This document shows, piece after piece, positions 43,961 to 53,734 of a DNA stretch of 64,000 bases (positions within the stretch are counted from its first letter, which is position 1; each line of letters begins with the position of its first letter). A program made the translations under genes and the position numbers. The DNA is from Mariniphaga sp041687215 (GTDB lineage Bacteria; Bacteroidota; Bacteroidia; Bacteroidales; Prolixibacteraceae): NCBI RefSeq assembly GCF_041687215.1, contig NZ_JAWLCI010000005.1, positions 65,699 to 129,698 of the forward strand. Reading direction: 5' to 3'. The notes beneath the pieces were generated by a model. It saw only the letters and a list, made by a program, of their open reading frames with translations, was not told the DNA's origin and did no database searches.

Positions 43961-44863
43961 ATGACAAACCTGTATCATATACCGGTTATGCCTTCAGAAA
44001 GCATTCATGGATTGAATCTGTTTTCAGGGGCGCAGGTTGTCGATGCCACTTTTGGTGGGGGAGGTCATTCCCGTCTTATTCTCAATCAATTGGGCAACGG
44101 AAGGTTGTTTGCCTTTGATCAGGATGAGGATGCGGCCGGAAATGTGATACATGACGACCGGTTTTTTTTTATCAGGCATAACTTCAGGTACCTCAAAAAT
44201 TTCCTTCGGTATTACGATGTTCAAAAAGTGAACTCTGTTTTTGCCGATTTGGGGGTGTCGTCGCACGATTTTGATGTGGCGGAACGGGGATTTTCATTCC
44301 GGTTCGATGACAAGCTGGACATGCGAATGAACCGGAAATCAGCCGTTGATGCAGCCGGCTTACTGAACAGTTACGGCGAAGATCAACTGGTGTTCATTTT
44401 TAAAATGTATGGCGAAATAAAAAATGCCCGACGTTTGGTGTCCGAAATTATCAATTTCAGAAACCACCAACCTTTTCAAACCACCGGACAGTTAAAAGAA
44501 ATTGCATCGAAATGTGCTCCCCGAGCCATTGAAAACAAATACCTGGCGCAGGTTTTTCAGGCGCTGCGCATTGAGGTGAACGATGAAATGGAAGCACTGA
44601 AAGAATTTTTGGAAGCTGCTCTTGAAGTACTAAAACCGGGTGGAAGACTGGCTGTAATTACCTACCACAGCCTTGAAGACCGTTTGTGTAAAAATTTTAT
44701 GAAAGCGGGGAATTTTGAGGGGAGAGTGGAAAAAGATTTTTATGGAAATGTACAAAGCCCGTTCAAATTGATTAACAGAAAAGTAATCATTCCTCAGCCT
44801 GAAGAAATTGAAAAAAATGTACGCGCACGCAGCGCAAAATTACGCATAGCAGAAAAAGTTTGA
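43961..44863 (+). CDS. rsmH: 16S rRNA (cytosine-1402-N4) methyltransferase
   Basis: RsmH (MraW) methylates C1402 in 16S rRNA. The SAM-binding VVDATFGGGGHSRLIL, the VFADLGVSSHDFDVAERGFSF block and the ITYHSLEDRLCKNFM motif are intact in 300 residues. It is in its standard place after mraZ, with no gap, and one base before the ftsL-like gene. Confidence 0.96.
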   Translation: MTNLYHIPVMPSESIHGLNLFSGAQVVDATFGGGGHSRLILNQLGNGRLFAFDQDEDAAGNVIHDDRFFFIRHNFRYLKNFLRYYDVQKVNSVFADLGVSSHDFDVAERGFSFRFDDKLDMRMNRKSAVDAAGLLNSYGEDQLVFIFKMYGEIKNARRLVSEIINFRNHQPFQTTGQLKEIASKCAPRAIENKYLAQVFQALRIEVNDEMEALKEFLEAALEVLKPGGRLAVITYHSLEDRLCKNFMKAGNFEGRVEKDFYGNVQSPFKLINRKVIIPQPEEIEKNVRARSAKLRIAEKV

Positions 44864-44864
44864 T

Positions 44865-45212
44865 ATGACTGAAAAGACGAAAAATAGCAAAAGAAAACCA
44901 GGGATGAAGTCGTTTTTGGGCGGCACCATCCTTACCGACGAGCGGTTTACAAAACAACTTCCGTTTTTAGGGTTGCTTGCATTTTTCGCTTTGGTGCTCA
45001 TTACAAACCGCAACTGGTCTGAACGCACCATTCGCCAAATTGAAGTAGTGCAGGACACACTTGACGAATTGCGCTCTGAATCGATTACACTTTCGGCCCG
45101 TTTGATGGATGCCAGCCGGCCGTCGGAAGTGATTGAAAAAGTTGAAGAATCCGGGCTTGGCTTGGAAGAACCGGTTCGTCCGCCGCAAAAAATTGTTGTA
45201 CCAAAAAAATAA
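44865..45212 (+). CDS. ftsL: FtsL-like division protein
   Basis: The 115-residue protein has a short cytoplasmic start rich in Lys, one transmembrane helix (about residues 32-47, LPFLGLLAFFALVLIT) and a periplasmic coiled-coil-like segment (RQIEVVQDTLDELRSES). Its position between rsmH and ftsI and its topology are those of FtsL, which bridges FtsQ and FtsWI. Sequence identity in this family is always low. Confidence 0.8.
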   Translation: MTEKTKNSKRKPGMKSFLGGTILTDERFTKQLPFLGLLAFFALVLITNRNWSERTIRQIEVVQDTLDELRSESITLSARLMDASRPSEVIEKVEESGLGLEEPVRPPQKIVVPKK

Positions 45213-45218
45213 AACAGA

Positions 45219-47345
45219 GTGGAAATCAGAAAATCAATAGTATCACGAATCGCCATTGTCTATTTTTTCCTACTGATATTTGGTGTGGTGGTCATTTTTA
45301 AAATGATTTCTGTTCAGCAAATAAAAAATGAACGGTGGGAACAAATAGCCAAAAACCTTAAGGAGAACACCCTGTTAGTTGAACCCAACCGCGGAAACAT
45401 TTGTGCCGACGACGGAAGTGTGCTGGCTACTTCGGTACCTGGTTATTATGTGCGCATCGATCTGGCCGCAGAAGGAGTAAGGCGGGTTTACAGTGCCGAA
45501 AGTGATTCCCTGGCCTGGTACCTTTCCAGCTTTTTTAAAGATGCTTCCCGCCAGGATTACAACACAAGACTGAATGCAGCTTACAAAAACGGCAACCGGG
45601 GGTTGATGCTCACACCCCGAAAAGTGGATTACCAGGAACTTCAGCAAATTAAAAAATTTCCCATTCTTCGCCGTGGCCGGTTTGGTGGCGGAATGATTAT
45701 AGAACAGGAAAACCAGCGCGTTACACCGCTTGGTTCGCTTGCATTTCGTACCATTGGCGACCTGAACAAAGGCGCATACGGAGGCGTGCACGGAAACATT
45801 GGTTACACCGGCTTGGAAGGAGCTTACGAACAATACCTGAAAGGAAAAGAAGGAATCAGCTATCGCGAAAATCTTTCGGGCAGGTGGGTTACCCGAACTG
45901 AAATTGAACCGGAGGATGGGATGGATATTATTACCACCATCAATGTAAAATTACAGGATATTACTGAAAGTGCTTTGCTACGTACCCTCGAGAAGCACGA
46001 TGCCGACTGGGGAACCGCCATTCTGATGGAAGTTCAGACTGGCGAAATTAAGGCCATTGCAAATTTGGGAAGGGAAAATGGCGGATATACCGAAAATTAC
46101 AATTATGCACTTGGGCATGCAGGAAATTACGAACCGGGCTCAACATTCAAATTGATTTCGTTAATGGCTGCCATGGAAGATGGGTTGGTTGACACCAGCG
46201 ATGTTTATGATACCGGCAGCGGTGTTTGGAAATACCGCGACCGTACTATTTACGACAGCGATTACAGGTATGGCGGACATGGAGAAATGACTGTAAAACA
46301 GATTTTCGAAAAATCATCAAATGTTGGAGTTGCTAAAATTATTACAGCTGCTTACGAAAGTAACCCCAGAAATTTTGTGGACCGCATTTATGGATTTGGA
46401 CTGAACAAACCACTTGGAGTGGAAATAAAAGGCGAAGGAAAACCATTTTTTAAATATCCGGGTGATTCTGACTGGTGGGGAACAACCCTTGCCTGGATGT
46501 CGTACGGATATGAGTCGAAAATGACACCTTTACAGGTACTTACATTTTATAATGCCGTTGCCAACAACGGGCGAATGGTAAAACCCCGGTTGGTGCGTGA
46601 AATCAGAGACAACGGAGTTTTAATAAAACAATTTAAAACCGAGGTGCTGAATCCGATGATTACCACGCGCGAAACAATTGGGAAAGCACAAAAATTACTG
46701 GAGGGAGTTTGCGAAAACGGAACAGGTAAATCGCTGCAAAACCCATGGTTTAAAATTGCCGGGAAAACCGGTACAGCCCAGGTTTCAACAGGTCAGACCG
46801 GTTATCAGAAAGGAATGTATCTTGCTTCTTTTGCAGGATATTTTCCGGCTGATGATCCAAAGTATTCTCTTGTTGTAACTGTCAATAATCCAAGGGGTGG
46901 CGCTTATTACGGTGGTTCGGTTGCTGGTCCTGTTTTTAAGGAAATTGCCGAGCGGGTTTTTGCCGTGAGAAATATGTTTGAAGAAACAGAGGAGGAAGAA
47001 CCTGAAATACCTGTAAACCCTGTGTTCCCGGAAGAGGAAAAAGGGAAATCTGAAAATATTATCCGTATTGCTCACGACCTCAAAATTCCCAATGTTTCAG
47101 GAAAACCGGGAACAACTTTGGCAATTGCTAAAAAAGTTGGTGAGGGTTTGGTGCTCGATGAGATTGAAATTCAGGAAGGAAGAGTTCCTGATGTTCGGGG
47201 AATGGGTGCGAGCGATGCCATTTTTACGCTTGAAAACGCCGGATTGAAGGTAAAAATTAAAGGAGTGGGCAAAGTAAAAACACAATCAATACCTCCCGGT
47301 TCGGGTTTTGCACGAGGGGCAATTGTTTATTTAACACTGGGTTGA
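45219..47345 (+). CDS. ftsI: Division-specific transpeptidase (PBP3-type) with PASTA domain
   Basis: FtsI cross-links septal peptidoglycan. After one N-terminal transmembrane helix comes a dimerisation domain, then the transpeptidase domain with Ser308-x-x-Lys311 (GSTFK), Ser366-Ser-Asn368, and KTGT starting at Lys516. The C-terminal 80 residues form one or two PASTA repeats, with motifs such as PNVSGKPGTTL and PDVRGMGASDA. The start is GTG at 45219, 6 bp after ftsL. Confidence 0.95.
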   Translation: MEIRKSIVSRIAIVYFFLLIFGVVVIFKMISVQQIKNERWEQIAKNLKENTLLVEPNRGNICADDGSVLATSVPGYYVRIDLAAEGVRRVYSAESDSLAWYLSSFFKDASRQDYNTRLNAAYKNGNRGLMLTPRKVDYQELQQIKKFPILRRGRFGGGMIIEQENQRVTPLGSLAFRTIGDLNKGAYGGVHGNIGYTGLEGAYEQYLKGKEGISYRENLSGRWVTRTEIEPEDGMDIITTINVKLQDITESALLRTLEKHDADWGTAILMEVQTGEIKAIANLGRENGGYTENYNYALGHAGNYEPGSTFKLISLMAAMEDGLVDTSDVYDTGSGVWKYRDRTIYDSDYRYGGHGEMTVKQIFEKSSNVGVAKIITAAYESNPRNFVDRIYGFGLNKPLGVEIKGEGKPFFKYPGDSDWWGTTLAWMSYGYESKMTPLQVLTFYNAVANNGRMVKPRLVREIRDNGVLIKQFKTEVLNPMITTRETIGKAQKLLEGVCENGTGKSLQNPWFKIAGKTGTAQVSTGQTGYQKGMYLASFAGYFPADDPKYSLVVTVNNPRGGAYYGGSVAGPVFKEIAERVFAVRNMFEETEEEEPEIPVNPVFPEEEKGKSENIIRIAHDLKIPNVSGKPGTTLAIAKKVGEGLVLDEIEIQEGRVPDVRGMGASDAIFTLENAGLKVKIKGVGKVKTQSIPPGSGFARGAIVYLTLG

Positions 47346-48805
47346 AAATGAAACTGAAAGAGCTTATAAAACATATTAATTATACAGAAATCAGGGGTGA
47401 AGAAAACCCTGAAATCAAAGCGGTTGAATTCGATTCCCGAAAAGTAAAACCGGGAACGCTTTTTATCGCGCAAAAAGGATTACATACCGACGGCCATCAG
47501 TTTATTCAAAAAGCGATTGATAATGGCGCTGCTGCAGTTGTTTGCGAAGAGTTTCCTTCTGAATTACCTCAAAATATAGCAATAATCAAAGTTTCTGACT
47601 CCATGCAAACCACCGGTCAAATTGCTTCAGTTTTTTACGGAAATCCTTCCCAAAAAATGAAAGTGGTTGGCGTTACGGGAACTAACGGAAAAACGAGCAT
47701 TGCTACGCTTCTTTTCAGGTTGTTCCGGGAATTGGGGTATAATGCCGGACTGATTTCCACTATTTCATACAAGATTAATGAAACCGAAGAAACGGCTTCG
47801 CATACCACGCCAGATGCGTTGAAAATTCAACAGTTGCTGGCAAAAATGGAAGATGCCGGCTGCGAATTTTGTTTTATGGAAGTGAGTTCGCATGCGGTTC
47901 ATCAACAACGCATTGCAGGAATTGAATTTGCCGGCGGGGTTTTTACAAATATTACCCACGACCACCTCGATTACCACAAAACATTTGCAGAATATATTAA
48001 AGCAAAACAACGGTTTTTCGATGTGCTGCCGGCAACAGCTTTTGCATTAACCAACATCGACGATAAAAACGGGCTGATTATGGTTCAGAATACCAAAGCC
48101 CGGAAAATCACATACTCGAACAGGGCCATGGCCGATTTTCGTTGCAAAGTGATGGAAACCCATTTTAACGGAATGTTGCTGAACCTTGACGGACAGGAAG
48201 TCTGGACACGGTTTGTAGGGAAATTTAATGCATCGAACCTGCTGGCTGTTTATGCTACGGCATTGAACCTGGGTCAGGATTCCAATGAAGTTTTAACCCA
48301 CATTAGCAACCTGGAACCTGTAAAAGGAAGGTTTGAAACCATCAGAAGTGTGGATGGAAAACTGGCCATTGTGGATTATGCCCACACGCCTGACGCTCTG
48401 AAAAATGTATTGACTGCCATCGGTGGAATTCGCACCGGAAATGAACAGGTTATTACCGTTGTGGGCGCCGGCGGCGACCGCGATAAAACCAAACGGCCCG
48501 AAATGGCGCAGGAAGCTATTTTGGGCAGCGATAAGGTTATTCTCACTTCCGATAATCCACGCACCGAAGAACCGGCGCAAATTATTCGTGACATGGAAGC
48601 CGGTGTGGAACAAGAATGGAAAAACAAAGTGGTTTCCATTGAAAACCGGCGTGAAGCCATTAAAACTGCGGTTTTGCTGGCTCAACCCGGCGATATTATT
48701 CTGATTGCAGGGAAAGGCCACGAAAATTACCAGGAAGTGAACGGCGTGAAACATCATTTCGATGACGTGGAAGAAGTGAAGAAATGTTTTGGCATGGACG
48801 ATTAA
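47342..48805 (+). CDS. murE: UDP-N-acetylmuramoyl-tripeptide synthetase (diaminopimelate-adding type)
   Basis: MurE adds the third stem-peptide amino acid. The ATP loop GVTGTNGKTSIATLL, the substrate region HTTPDALKIQ, and the DNPRTEEP motif, whose arginine recognises meso-diaminopimelate, point to a DAP-type enzyme of 487 aa. It overlaps ftsI by 4 nt. Confidence 0.95.
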   Translation: MKMKLKELIKHINYTEIRGEENPEIKAVEFDSRKVKPGTLFIAQKGLHTDGHQFIQKAIDNGAAAVVCEEFPSELPQNIAIIKVSDSMQTTGQIASVFYGNPSQKMKVVGVTGTNGKTSIATLLFRLFRELGYNAGLISTISYKINETEETASHTTPDALKIQQLLAKMEDAGCEFCFMEVSSHAVHQQRIAGIEFAGGVFTNITHDHLDYHKTFAEYIKAKQRFFDVLPATAFALTNIDDKNGLIMVQNTKARKITYSNRAMADFRCKVMETHFNGMLLNLDGQEVWTRFVGKFNASNLLAVYATALNLGQDSNEVLTHISNLEPVKGRFETIRSVDGKLAIVDYAHTPDALKNVLTAIGGIRTGNEQVITVVGAGGDRDKTKRPEMAQEAILGSDKVILTSDNPRTEEPAQIIRDMEAGVEQEWKNKVVSIENRREAIKTAVLLAQPGDIILIAGKGHENYQEVNGVKHHFDDVEEVKKCFGMDD

Positions 48806-48817
48806 AAACGAAAAGGT

Positions 48818-50068
48818 ATGCTTTATTATTTGTACGACTGGCTTGCAGAATCCAATATCCCCGGAATAGGAATGTTTCAGTACATTTCGTTCAGGTCGGG
48901 GGCGGCAGTTATTTTAGCGCTTTTTATCACCACTGCTTTCGGGAAAAAAATGATTCGCATTTTGCAGAAAAAGCAGATTGGTGAAGAAGTGCGCGATTTG
49001 GGACTGGAAGGCCAGGTGCAAAAAAAAGGAACGCCAACCATGGGTGGACTGATTATTCTTTTTGCCATAATTGTGCCCACTTTGCTTTTTGCGCGCCTCG
49101 ATAATATTTACATTTTACTGATGCTGATTACCACAGCATTTTTAGGGCTAATCGGTTTTATAGACGATTACATCAAAGTTTTCCTGAAAAACAAAAAAGG
49201 ATTGGCAGGCAAGTTCAAAATTTTAGGGCAGGTTTTTCTGGGGCTTTTTGTTGCAGCAACTTTATTCCTGAGCGACGATGTTATGGTTCGCGAAAATGTT
49301 CAAAATCCTTCAGGAAGTGATTTGCGTGAAATAGTTGTGGACCCTGAAACCGGACAGCAAAAAATGATGTTTGTAACTGAAGACGTGAAATCCACAAAAA
49401 CCACCATTCCCTTCGTAAAAAAGAATGAATTCGATTACGCCTGGCTGGTTGCCTGGGCAGGCGATGCCGCATCATGGCTGAAGTGGGCTGTTTACGCACT
49501 GGCCATTATTTTAATTATTACAGCCGTTTCAAATGCGGTTAATTTGACTGACGGACTCGATGGTCTGGCCACAGGCACTTCTGCAATAAGCGGCGCCACG
49601 TTGGGTGTTTTGGCTTATGTGAGCGGTAACGTTATTTATTCCGATTACCTCAATATCATGTACATTCCGCATGTGGGTGAACTTACCATTTTTGTGGCTG
49701 CGTTTATCGGGGCAACCGTAGGTTTTCTGTGGTACAATTCGTTTCCGGCTCAGGTTTTTATGGGCGATACCGGGAGTCTTGCGCTTGGCGGCATTCTGGC
49801 TGTTTTTTCGGTCATTATCCGAAAGGAAATTTTGATTCCGCTTTTGGGAGGAATTTTTCTCATCGAAAATTTATCGGTGGTAATTCAGGTGATGTGGTTC
49901 AAATATACCAAACGAAAATTTGGCGCAGGCCGCCGTGTATTTTTAATGAGTCCCATCCATCATCATTACCAGAAAAAAGGGATGCACGAAGCCAAAATCG
50001 TTGCCCGGTTTTGGATTGTGGGTATCATTCTGGCGGTTTTAACCGTGGTAACATTAAAAATCAGATAA
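48818..50068 (+). CDS. mraY: Phospho-N-acetylmuramoyl-pentapeptide transferase
   Basis: MraY makes lipid I on the inner membrane. The ten-helix protein (416 aa) has the GTPTMGG motif, the catalytic FIDDYIK aspartates, NLTDGLDGLATG, and the HHHYQKKG C-terminal loop. An insertion of about 60 residues between the fifth and sixth helices (about 150-210) is typical of Bacteroidota MraY as I recall. Confidence 0.95.
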   Translation: MLYYLYDWLAESNIPGIGMFQYISFRSGAAVILALFITTAFGKKMIRILQKKQIGEEVRDLGLEGQVQKKGTPTMGGLIILFAIIVPTLLFARLDNIYILLMLITTAFLGLIGFIDDYIKVFLKNKKGLAGKFKILGQVFLGLFVAATLFLSDDVMVRENVQNPSGSDLREIVVDPETGQQKMMFVTEDVKSTKTTIPFVKKNEFDYAWLVAWAGDAASWLKWAVYALAIILIITAVSNAVNLTDGLDGLATGTSAISGATLGVLAYVSGNVIYSDYLNIMYIPHVGELTIFVAAFIGATVGFLWYNSFPAQVFMGDTGSLALGGILAVFSVIIRKEILIPLLGGIFLIENLSVVIQVMWFKYTKRKFGAGRRVFLMSPIHHHYQKKGMHEAKIVARFWIVGIILAVLTVVTLKIR

Positions 50069-50079
50069 CATTTAAATAG

Positions 50080-51423
50080 TTGAATTTGAGAAACAAATTA
50101 GTCATATTAGGTGCAGGCGAAAGCGGGGTTGGTTCAGCCATCCTGGCGCAAAAGCAGGGGTATGCCGTTTTTGTTTCCGATTTTGGGAAAATAAAGGATA
50201 AGTACAAGGAAGTCCTTTCAAAATATAACATTGACTTTGAAGAGGGGAAACATTCCGAAGAAAAAATTTTGGAGGCGGAGATTGTGGTGAAAAGCCCGGG
50301 AATTCCGGATACAGCTCCGCTAATTCTGAAGTTAAAAGAAAAAGATATTCCGGTGATTTCGGAAATTGAATTTGCCAGAAGATATACCGATGCAAAAACC
50401 ATTTGTATTACCGGAAGCAACGGGAAAACCACCACCACGCTACTCACACATTATATTCTGGAGAAAGCCGGACTTAATGTTGGTCTGGCCGGAAACGTGG
50501 GAAAAAGTTTTGCCTGGCAGGTAGCTGAAGAAAATCACGATGTTTACGTGATTGAACTCAGCAGCTTTCAACTCGACGGCATGTACGATTTCAGAGCCGA
50601 TGTGGCTGTGCTGCTCAACATTACACCTGATCACCTCGATCGCTACAATTATAATATGCAGGATTATACCGATTCTAAATTCCGCATCATTCAAAACCAA
50701 AGGGAAAACGACTATTTCATTTTTTGCGCCGACGACGAGGTTATTCAAACTGAAATAGCCAAAAAAGAGATAAAACCCGCCTGTATTCCATTCACATTAA
50801 AGGAACCGGCCAATCCGGGGGCAGGGCTTTCAAAAGAGAAATTGATTATAAATTTTAACCAAAAACAATTCAGCATGTCTATTCTGGATTTATCATTATC
50901 AGGAAAACACAACACCTACAACTCCATGGCAGCAGGCATTGCGAGTATGGTATTTCAAATTCGAAATGAGCAGCTTCGTGAATGCCTGTCTGGTTTTCAT
51001 GGCGTTGAACACCGGTTGGAGCGGTTTTTAAGAGTTCACGGGATTGAGTTCGTAAACGACTCGAAAGCCACCAACGTCAATTCAACTTGGTATGCGCTCG
51101 AAAGCATTCCAAAATCAATTGTTTGGATTGCCGGTGGAATCGATAAAGGAAACGATTACACTATGCTCAAACCGCTGGTTAAGGAGAAAGTGAAGGCCAT
51201 AGTTTGTCTGGGAAAAGACAACTCAAAACTTCATGCTGCGTTCGACAAAGTTTTGAAAAACGTGGTGGATGCATCAAGTATGGAAGAGGCTGTAAAAGCG
51301 GCCTATTACCTGGCGCGAAATGGCGATACCGTTTTGCTTTCGCCGGCATGTGCCAGCTTCGATTTATTCGATAATTACGAAGACCGTGGAAATCAGTTTA
51401 AAGAACAAGTGAGGAATTTGTAA
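50080..51423 (+). CDS. murD: UDP-N-acetylmuramoyl-L-alanine--D-glutamate ligase
   Basis: MurD adds D-glutamate. The ATP loop ITGSNGKTTTTLL, the NITPDHLDRY motif and the C-terminal LLSPACASFDLFDNYEDRG signature are intact in 447 residues. No ATG is present at the expected position; translation starts at TTG 50080 or at the second TTG two codons later. The stop abuts the ftsW start. Confidence 0.95.
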   Translation: MNLRNKLVILGAGESGVGSAILAQKQGYAVFVSDFGKIKDKYKEVLSKYNIDFEEGKHSEEKILEAEIVVKSPGIPDTAPLILKLKEKDIPVISEIEFARRYTDAKTICITGSNGKTTTTLLTHYILEKAGLNVGLAGNVGKSFAWQVAEENHDVYVIELSSFQLDGMYDFRADVAVLLNITPDHLDRYNYNMQDYTDSKFRIIQNQRENDYFIFCADDEVIQTEIAKKEIKPACIPFTLKEPANPGAGLSKEKLIINFNQKQFSMSILDLSLSGKHNTYNSMAAGIASMVFQIRNEQLRECLSGFHGVEHRLERFLRVHGIEFVNDSKATNVNSTWYALESIPKSIVWIAGGIDKGNDYTMLKPLVKEKVKAIVCLGKDNSKLHAAFDKVLKNVVDASSMEEAVKAAYYLARNGDTVLLSPACASFDLFDNYEDRGNQFKEQVRNL

Positions 51424-52629
51424 ATGAATTTGGTTCAGTCGAAAATATTCAGGGGCGACCGTGTTATTTGGGTGTTGCTGTTGTTACTCTCGCTGCTGTC
51501 GCTGTTAATTGTTTACAGCTCAACCGGTGCATTAGCCTACCGGCAGGCGTCCGGGAATACCATGCATTTTCTTGTCCGGCAAATCTTTTTCCTGGGAGCC
51601 GGATTGGGACTCATGCTTGTTATGGTCAATTTTCTTTCGGTTAAAATTTATTCCATCTTATCTAACTTATTGGTTTACCTGAGTATTGGTTTACTTTTGG
51701 TTTCAGTTGCCATGCAGTTTGCCGGAATGTCAAGCGGCAGCGGACGTACCCTCGATATTGGTTTTATTTCGTTTCAGCCTTCCGAGTTGGCAAAAATTTC
51801 CCTTATTATGTTTTCTGCCAAAGTTTTAGGGAAAAACCAAAAATCAAAAGACGAACTCAAAAAAGCATTTTATATAATTATCGTACACACCATTGTAGTT
51901 TGCGGATTAATTTTCGTTTCCAACTTTTCAACTGCTGCCCTGCTTTTTGCCACCATTTTAACCATGTTGTTTGTGGGGCGCGTTCATTTAAAATATTTAT
52001 TTTTTGTAATTGCTGTGGGTGTGGGAATAGTAGTGGCAACTTATTTCCTGGCCGATCAGTTTCCATCGGCTCCAACACGAATGCACACGGTAAAGGGAAG
52101 AATAGACCGGTTTATTAACGGCGACCCCAATGCAGAAAAAGGAATTACCCAGGCCGATTATGCCAAACTGGCTATTTACGAGGGCGGAATTTTAGGAAAA
52201 GGGCCCGGCAACTCAGATGTAAGTAATTACATGGCCGCGGCCTATAACGATTTTATTTTCGCCATTATAGTAGAAGAATATGGACTTATTGCGGGCATTG
52301 TTGTGATGTTCCTTTACCTTATATTCTTTTTCCGGGCGGTGGTGATTGTGCGAAGGGCCACCCGAACCTTTCCGGCATTTCTTGTGACAGGGTTGACTAT
52401 GTTGCTGGTGTTTCAGGCCATGATAAACATTGGTGTTTCAACCGGTGTACTTCCGGTTACCGGCCAGCCGTTGCCCTGGGTGAGTTTGGGAGGAACATCG
52501 CTGCTTTTTACTTCAGTGGCTTTTGGCTGTATTTTGAGTGTAAGCTATCAAAATCAGGTGAATCGTGATATTCAAAAACCGCCGATTCAGGTGGCTTTGC
52601 CTGACGACGATTATGAGATAAATAAATAG
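51424..52629 (+). CDS. ftsW: SEDS peptidoglycan polymerase FtsW
   Basis: FtsW polymerises septal glycan strands with FtsI. The 401-residue protein has about ten helices and the SEDS signatures FQPSELAKIS, AIYEGGILGKGPGNS and TGQPLPWVSLGGTSL. It sits between murD and murG with no gap. Confidence 0.94.
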   Translation: MNLVQSKIFRGDRVIWVLLLLLSLLSLLIVYSSTGALAYRQASGNTMHFLVRQIFFLGAGLGLMLVMVNFLSVKIYSILSNLLVYLSIGLLLVSVAMQFAGMSSGSGRTLDIGFISFQPSELAKISLIMFSAKVLGKNQKSKDELKKAFYIIIVHTIVVCGLIFVSNFSTAALLFATILTMLFVGRVHLKYLFFVIAVGVGIVVATYFLADQFPSAPTRMHTVKGRIDRFINGDPNAEKGITQADYAKLAIYEGGILGKGPGNSDVSNYMAAAYNDFIFAIIVEEYGLIAGIVVMFLYLIFFFRAVVIVRRATRTFPAFLVTGLTMLLVFQAMINIGVSTGVLPVTGQPLPWVSLGGTSLLFTSVAFGCILSVSYQNQVNRDIQKPPIQVALPDDDYEINK

Positions 52630-52630
52630 A

Positions 52631-53734
52631 ATGAAATTAGAACGTGTTATAATAAGCGGAGGAGGCACAGGTGGACATATTTTTCCGGCCCTGGCCATTG
52701 CAAATGAAATTGGCAAACGATATCCCCATGCCGAAATTTTGTTTGTAGGCGCACAGGGACGTATGGAAATGGAAAAAGTTCCGGCTGCCGGTTACAAAAT
52801 AATTGGCTTGCCGGTTACCGGCTTTCCGCGCAAACCAGGTATGAAAATGCTCACTTTTGTGGTTCGCCTGATGAAAAGCAACAGGCTGGCCAAAAAAATA
52901 ATCAATCAATTTAAGCCGCAGATTGCCATCGGAGTAGGAGGTTTTGCAAGCGGCCCCCTGCTTCGGGCATCTGCAAAAAAAGGCATTCCAACACTTATTC
53001 AGGAACAAAATTCATACGCCGGAATTACAAATAAACTTTTGGCGAAAAAGGCAAACGTCATTTGCGTGGCATACGAAAAAATGGAACGCTATTTTCCCAA
53101 CGAAAAAATTGTGCTCACCGGAAACCCGGTGCGGGAAACTCTATTAACCAAGATTGACAACAAACAGGAAGCCATTGAATATTTTGGGTTGAAAAATCCG
53201 GGAAAGGTGATTTTAATTGTTGGCGGTAGTCTTGGCGCCCGTTCGGTGAATAATGCCGTTCTGAAAAATATTTCACTCATTGCACAATCAGATGTGGAAG
53301 TAATCTGGCAAACGGGCTCCATTTATTACCAGGAAATTCTGGATAAAATGAAAGATGCCACGCCGGAAAACCTGCATATTCATGAATTTTTGTCGCGAAT
53401 GGATTTGGCTTATGCCGCTGCAGGTGTTGTAATTTCCCGGGCCGGAGCTGGAACCATTTCCGAATTATGTCTGGTTGGAAAACCGGCTGTTTTAGTTCCG
53501 TCGCCCAATGTAGCAGAAGACCACCAGACCAAAAATGCACAAGCATTGGCCGAAAAAGACGCTGCCGTTTTAATTCCTGACAATGAAATTGATGCAAAAT
53601 TATTGCCCGAAGCTATTCGGTTGATAAACGATAAAGAAGCGTGTAAAAAGCTTTCGGAGAATATTAAAAAACTCGCCCGGCCAAATGCAACGGGACAAAT
53701 TGTTGATGAAGTTGAAAAATTATTGAAAAGATGA
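52631..53734 (+). CDS. murG: UDP-GlcNAc:lipid I N-acetylglucosaminyltransferase
   Basis: MurG converts lipid I to lipid II. The N-terminal glycine-rich loop ISGGGTGGHIFPALAIA, a second loop IVGGSLGARSVN, and the donor-site SRAGAGTISELCLVGKP region are all present in 367 residues. It overlaps murC by 4 nt. Confidence 0.96.
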   Translation: MKLERVIISGGGTGGHIFPALAIANEIGKRYPHAEILFVGAQGRMEMEKVPAAGYKIIGLPVTGFPRKPGMKMLTFVVRLMKSNRLAKKIINQFKPQIAIGVGGFASGPLLRASAKKGIPTLIQEQNSYAGITNKLLAKKANVICVAYEKMERYFPNEKIVLTGNPVRETLLTKIDNKQEAIEYFGLKNPGKVILIVGGSLGARSVNNAVLKNISLIAQSDVEVIWQTGSIYYQEILDKMKDATPENLHIHEFLSRMDLAYAAAGVVISRAGAGTISELCLVGKPAVLVPSPNVAEDHQTKNAQALAEKDAAVLIPDNEIDAKLLPEAIRLINDKEACKKLSENIKKLARPNATGQIVDEVEKLLKR